Assembly (NCBI RefSeq): GCF_022569295.1
Contig: NZ_JAKFIA010000001.1
Span: 201,001 to 265,000 of the forward strand
DNA from: Pedomonas mirosovicensis
GTDB lineage: Bacteria; Pseudomonadota; Alphaproteobacteria; Sphingomonadales; Sphingomonadaceae
DNA length: 64,000 bases
Direction: 5' to 3'
Below the pieces are notes generated by a model. That model was not told the origin of the DNA. It searched no databases and worked only from the letters and a program-made list of their open reading frames with translations. Both the position numbers and the translations under genes were made by a program. Of this stretch, positions 62,388 to 64,000 are shown in pieces. Numbering within the stretch: position 1 is the first letter of the stretch; every line of letters begins with the position of its first letter.

Positions 62388-63128
62388 ATGCTTGAGATCA
62401 AAAACCTGCACGCCACGGTGGACGGCAAGGAAATCCTGAAGGGCCTCAACCTCTCCATCAAGCCGGGCGAGGTTCACGCCATCATGGGGCCGAACGGCGC
62501 GGGCAAGTCGACGCTGGGCTACACGCTGGCGGGCCGCGAGGGCTATGAAGTGACGGGCGGCGAGGTGGACTTCGCCGGGCAGGACCTGCTGGCGCTGGAG
62601 CCGCACGAGCGCGCGGCGGCCGGGCTGTTTCTCGGCCTGCAATATCCGGTGGAAATTCCGGGCGTCTCCAACCTCACCTTTCTTCGCACGGCGCTCAACA
62701 GCCAGCGCAAGCTGCGGGGCGAGGAGGAGATTTCCGCCGCCGAATTCCTGCGCCTCATCCGCGAGAAGGCGAAAGACCTGGGGCTGGACCCCGAGATGCT
62801 GAAGCGCGCGGTGAACGTGGGCTTCTCCGGCGGTGAGAAGAAGCGCAACGAAATGGTGCAGATGGCGGTGCTGTCCCCGAAGCTCGCCATTCTGGACGAG
62901 ACGGACTCCGGCCTCGACATCGACGCGCTGAAGGTGGTGGCCCAGGGCATCAACGCCGTGCGCGGGCCGGACCGGGCAATTCTCCTCATCACCCACTACC
63001 AGCGCCTGCTCGACTACGTGGTGCCCGATTACGTGCACGTGCTGGCGGGTGGGCGCATCGTGAAATCGGGCGACAAGTCCCTCGCGCTGGAGCTGGAGCG
63101 CGAAGGCTACGCGACGGTGGCGGCATGA
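62388..63128 (+). CDS. sufC: Fe-S cluster assembly ATPase SufC
   Basis: 246 residues. ABC-type ATPase: Walker A 'IMGPNGAGKSTLGYTLAG', signature 'VGFSGGEKKRNEMVQM', Walker B 'LAILDETDSGLDIDALKVVA' (with the usual Asp/Glu), and H-loop 'LLITHYQRLLDYVVPD'. It drives SufB-SufD rearrangement. Its stop overlaps the sufD start (ATGA). Confidence 0.98.
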   Translation: MLEIKNLHATVDGKEILKGLNLSIKPGEVHAIMGPNGAGKSTLGYTLAGREGYEVTGGEVDFAGQDLLALEPHERAAAGLFLGLQYPVEIPGVSNLTFLRTALNSQRKLRGEEEISAAEFLRLIREKAKDLGLDPEMLKRAVNVGFSGGEKKRNEMVQMAVLSPKLAILDETDSGLDIDALKVVAQGINAVRGPDRAILLITHYQRLLDYVVPDYVHVLAGGRIVKSGDKSLALELEREGYATVAA

Positions 63129-64000
63129 GCGCGCCCTTCACCCTTCCCACCAAGCGCGACGAAGCCTGGCGCTACAGCGACCTGAAAGCGCTGGAAGCCG
63201 CCATGATGCTGCCGGACGCTACGGATGCGCCGGCCTCCGAAGCCCTGTCGTTGCAGGACGGCGAAAGCCTCGCCCTGCCGCTCGAAATCCGCGAAGGCCG
63301 GGCGGACGTGAGCCGCTCCATCGCCGTTGCGCGCGGCGCCACGGCGACGCTCGAGGAAAGCTTCAAGGGCGGCGGCTGGCTGAACCCGCAAACCACCATC
63401 CACGTGGGCGAAGGCGCGGCGCTCTCCCACCACATCGGCCAGATGCGCGACGATGCGGCGCTGACCACCGCCCATTACGACGTGGAAGTGGCCAGGAATG
63501 CGATCTACCGCGTGCACATCCTCAACACCGGCGGCCATCTCGGCCGGGTGGAGCTGGATATCCGAATTCACGAGGGAGCAAAGGTCGACCTCAGCGGCGT
63601 GCTGCTCTCGGCGGGCAGCCGGACCATCGAACTCGTCACCCGCTTCCACCACATCGCGCCCGACGCCACCAGCCGCCAGACGGTGCGCTCGGTGGCGGCG
63701 GACAAGGCGACCGTCACGTACCTCGGCAAGATCGTGATTTCGGAAGGCTCGCAGCGGATCGACGCCGAGCAGTCCTCCAAGGCGCTGCTGCTCAACCGCA
63801 CGGCCACGGCCAACGCCAAGCCGGAGCTGGAGATCTACGCCAACGACGTGAAGTGCGCCCACGGCGCCACCATCGGCGAGCTGGACAAACAGGCGCTGTT
63901 TTACCTCGCCACCCGCGGCGTCGACCCCGCCGAGGCCAAGGCGCTGCTGACGGAAGCCTTCGTTGCCGACGCCATCGAGCCGATCGAGGACGAGACGCTG
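63125..64000 (+). CDS. sufD: Fe-S cluster assembly protein SufD (partial, runs off right edge)
   Basis: 292 codons to the window edge without a stop. SufD-type sequence: N-terminal 'PTKRDEAWRYSDLKAL', beta-helix strands in the middle, and near the C-terminal part 'KALLLNRTATANAKPELEIY', 'ANDVKCAHGATIGELDKQAL' with the conserved Cys-x-His, and 'ARGVDPAEAKALLTEAFV' (the A is T-R-G in context). Partner of SufB; sufS and sufT probably follow outside. Confidence 0.96.
   Translation, partial: MSAPFTLPTKRDEAWRYSDLKALEAAMMLPDATDAPASEALSLQDGESLALPLEIREGRADVSRSIAVARGATATLEESFKGGGWLNPQTTIHVGEGAALSHHIGQMRDDAALTTAHYDVEVARNAIYRVHILNTGGHLGRVELDIRIHEGAKVDLSGVLLSAGSRTIELVTRFHHIAPDATSRQTVRSVAADKATVTYLGKIVISEGSQRIDAEQSSKALLLNRTATANAKPELEIYANDVKCAHGATIGELDKQALFYLATRGVDPAEAKALLTEAFVADAIEPIEDETL

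Overview
High-GC alphaproteobacterial chromosome, most likely Sphingomonadales or a close relative. This rests on the block dnaA / rpsT / enoyl-CoA hydratase / mutM / ubiE-ubiB-coaBC-dut, the sufR-sufBCD operon, PEP-CTERM proteins and many TonB/outer-membrane proteins. The taxonomic call is inference from gene order; no rRNA gene is present.

Left part (1-10.76 kb): one end of an integrated element abutting a tRNA-Arg(CCG) gene. It carries a MerR-like regulator, an AlpA-like regulator, a primase/helicase module, then portal, a fused prohead protease-capsid protein, HNH nuclease, TerS and TerL. No tail, connector, lysis or integrase gene is visible. That gene set fits a capsid-forming phage satellite (cf-PICI-like) better than a complete prophage; the far end lies outside the window.

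10.8-31 kb: core housekeeping genes, including nth, dapB, a class III sirtuin, a pterin dehydratase, a frameshifted outer-membrane phospholipase A, dnaA, rpsT, mutM and the run ubiE-ubiB-coaBC-dut-thiF/moeB. A frameshifted DsrE gene, infC and a PQQ-type sugar dehydrogenase follow.

31-43.5 kb: an IS5-family element, thrS, a DUF481 outer-membrane protein, a hydrolase-TPR pair, glyoxalase II and I, and a SIMPL protein. Then come a disordered hydrophilic protein, a PEP-CTERM protein, a GFA protein and a YoaK-like membrane protein.

43.5-64 kb: a ZnuD-like TonB receptor with an operator-like palindrome, an acyl-CoA synthetase, gamma-glutamyltransferase, a DUF885 peptidase, an ECF41 sigma factor with its carboxymuconolactone-decarboxylase-like partner, a CPA2 antiporter, a PEP-CTERM GDSL hydrolase, an AT-rich orphan gene, vapBC, pyrD and sufR-sufB-sufC-sufD (sufD runs off the edge).

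Two cross-cutting patterns stand out. First, a family of intergenic repeats made of GC-rich hairpins recurs at least ten times. Its left and right halves are in inverted orientation: some pairs are about 180-195 bp apart, while others bracket an IS, a ZnuD-like gene, or an orphan gene plus vapBC. Second, specialised promoters are readable: sigma-54 type -24/-12 boxes before both PEP-CTERM genes, an ECF41-type promoter before the ECF41 operon, and a leaderless promoter/operator for the satellite's MerR-like gene. Three apparent frameshifts all fall in short homopolymers, so both real decay and sequencing error must be considered.
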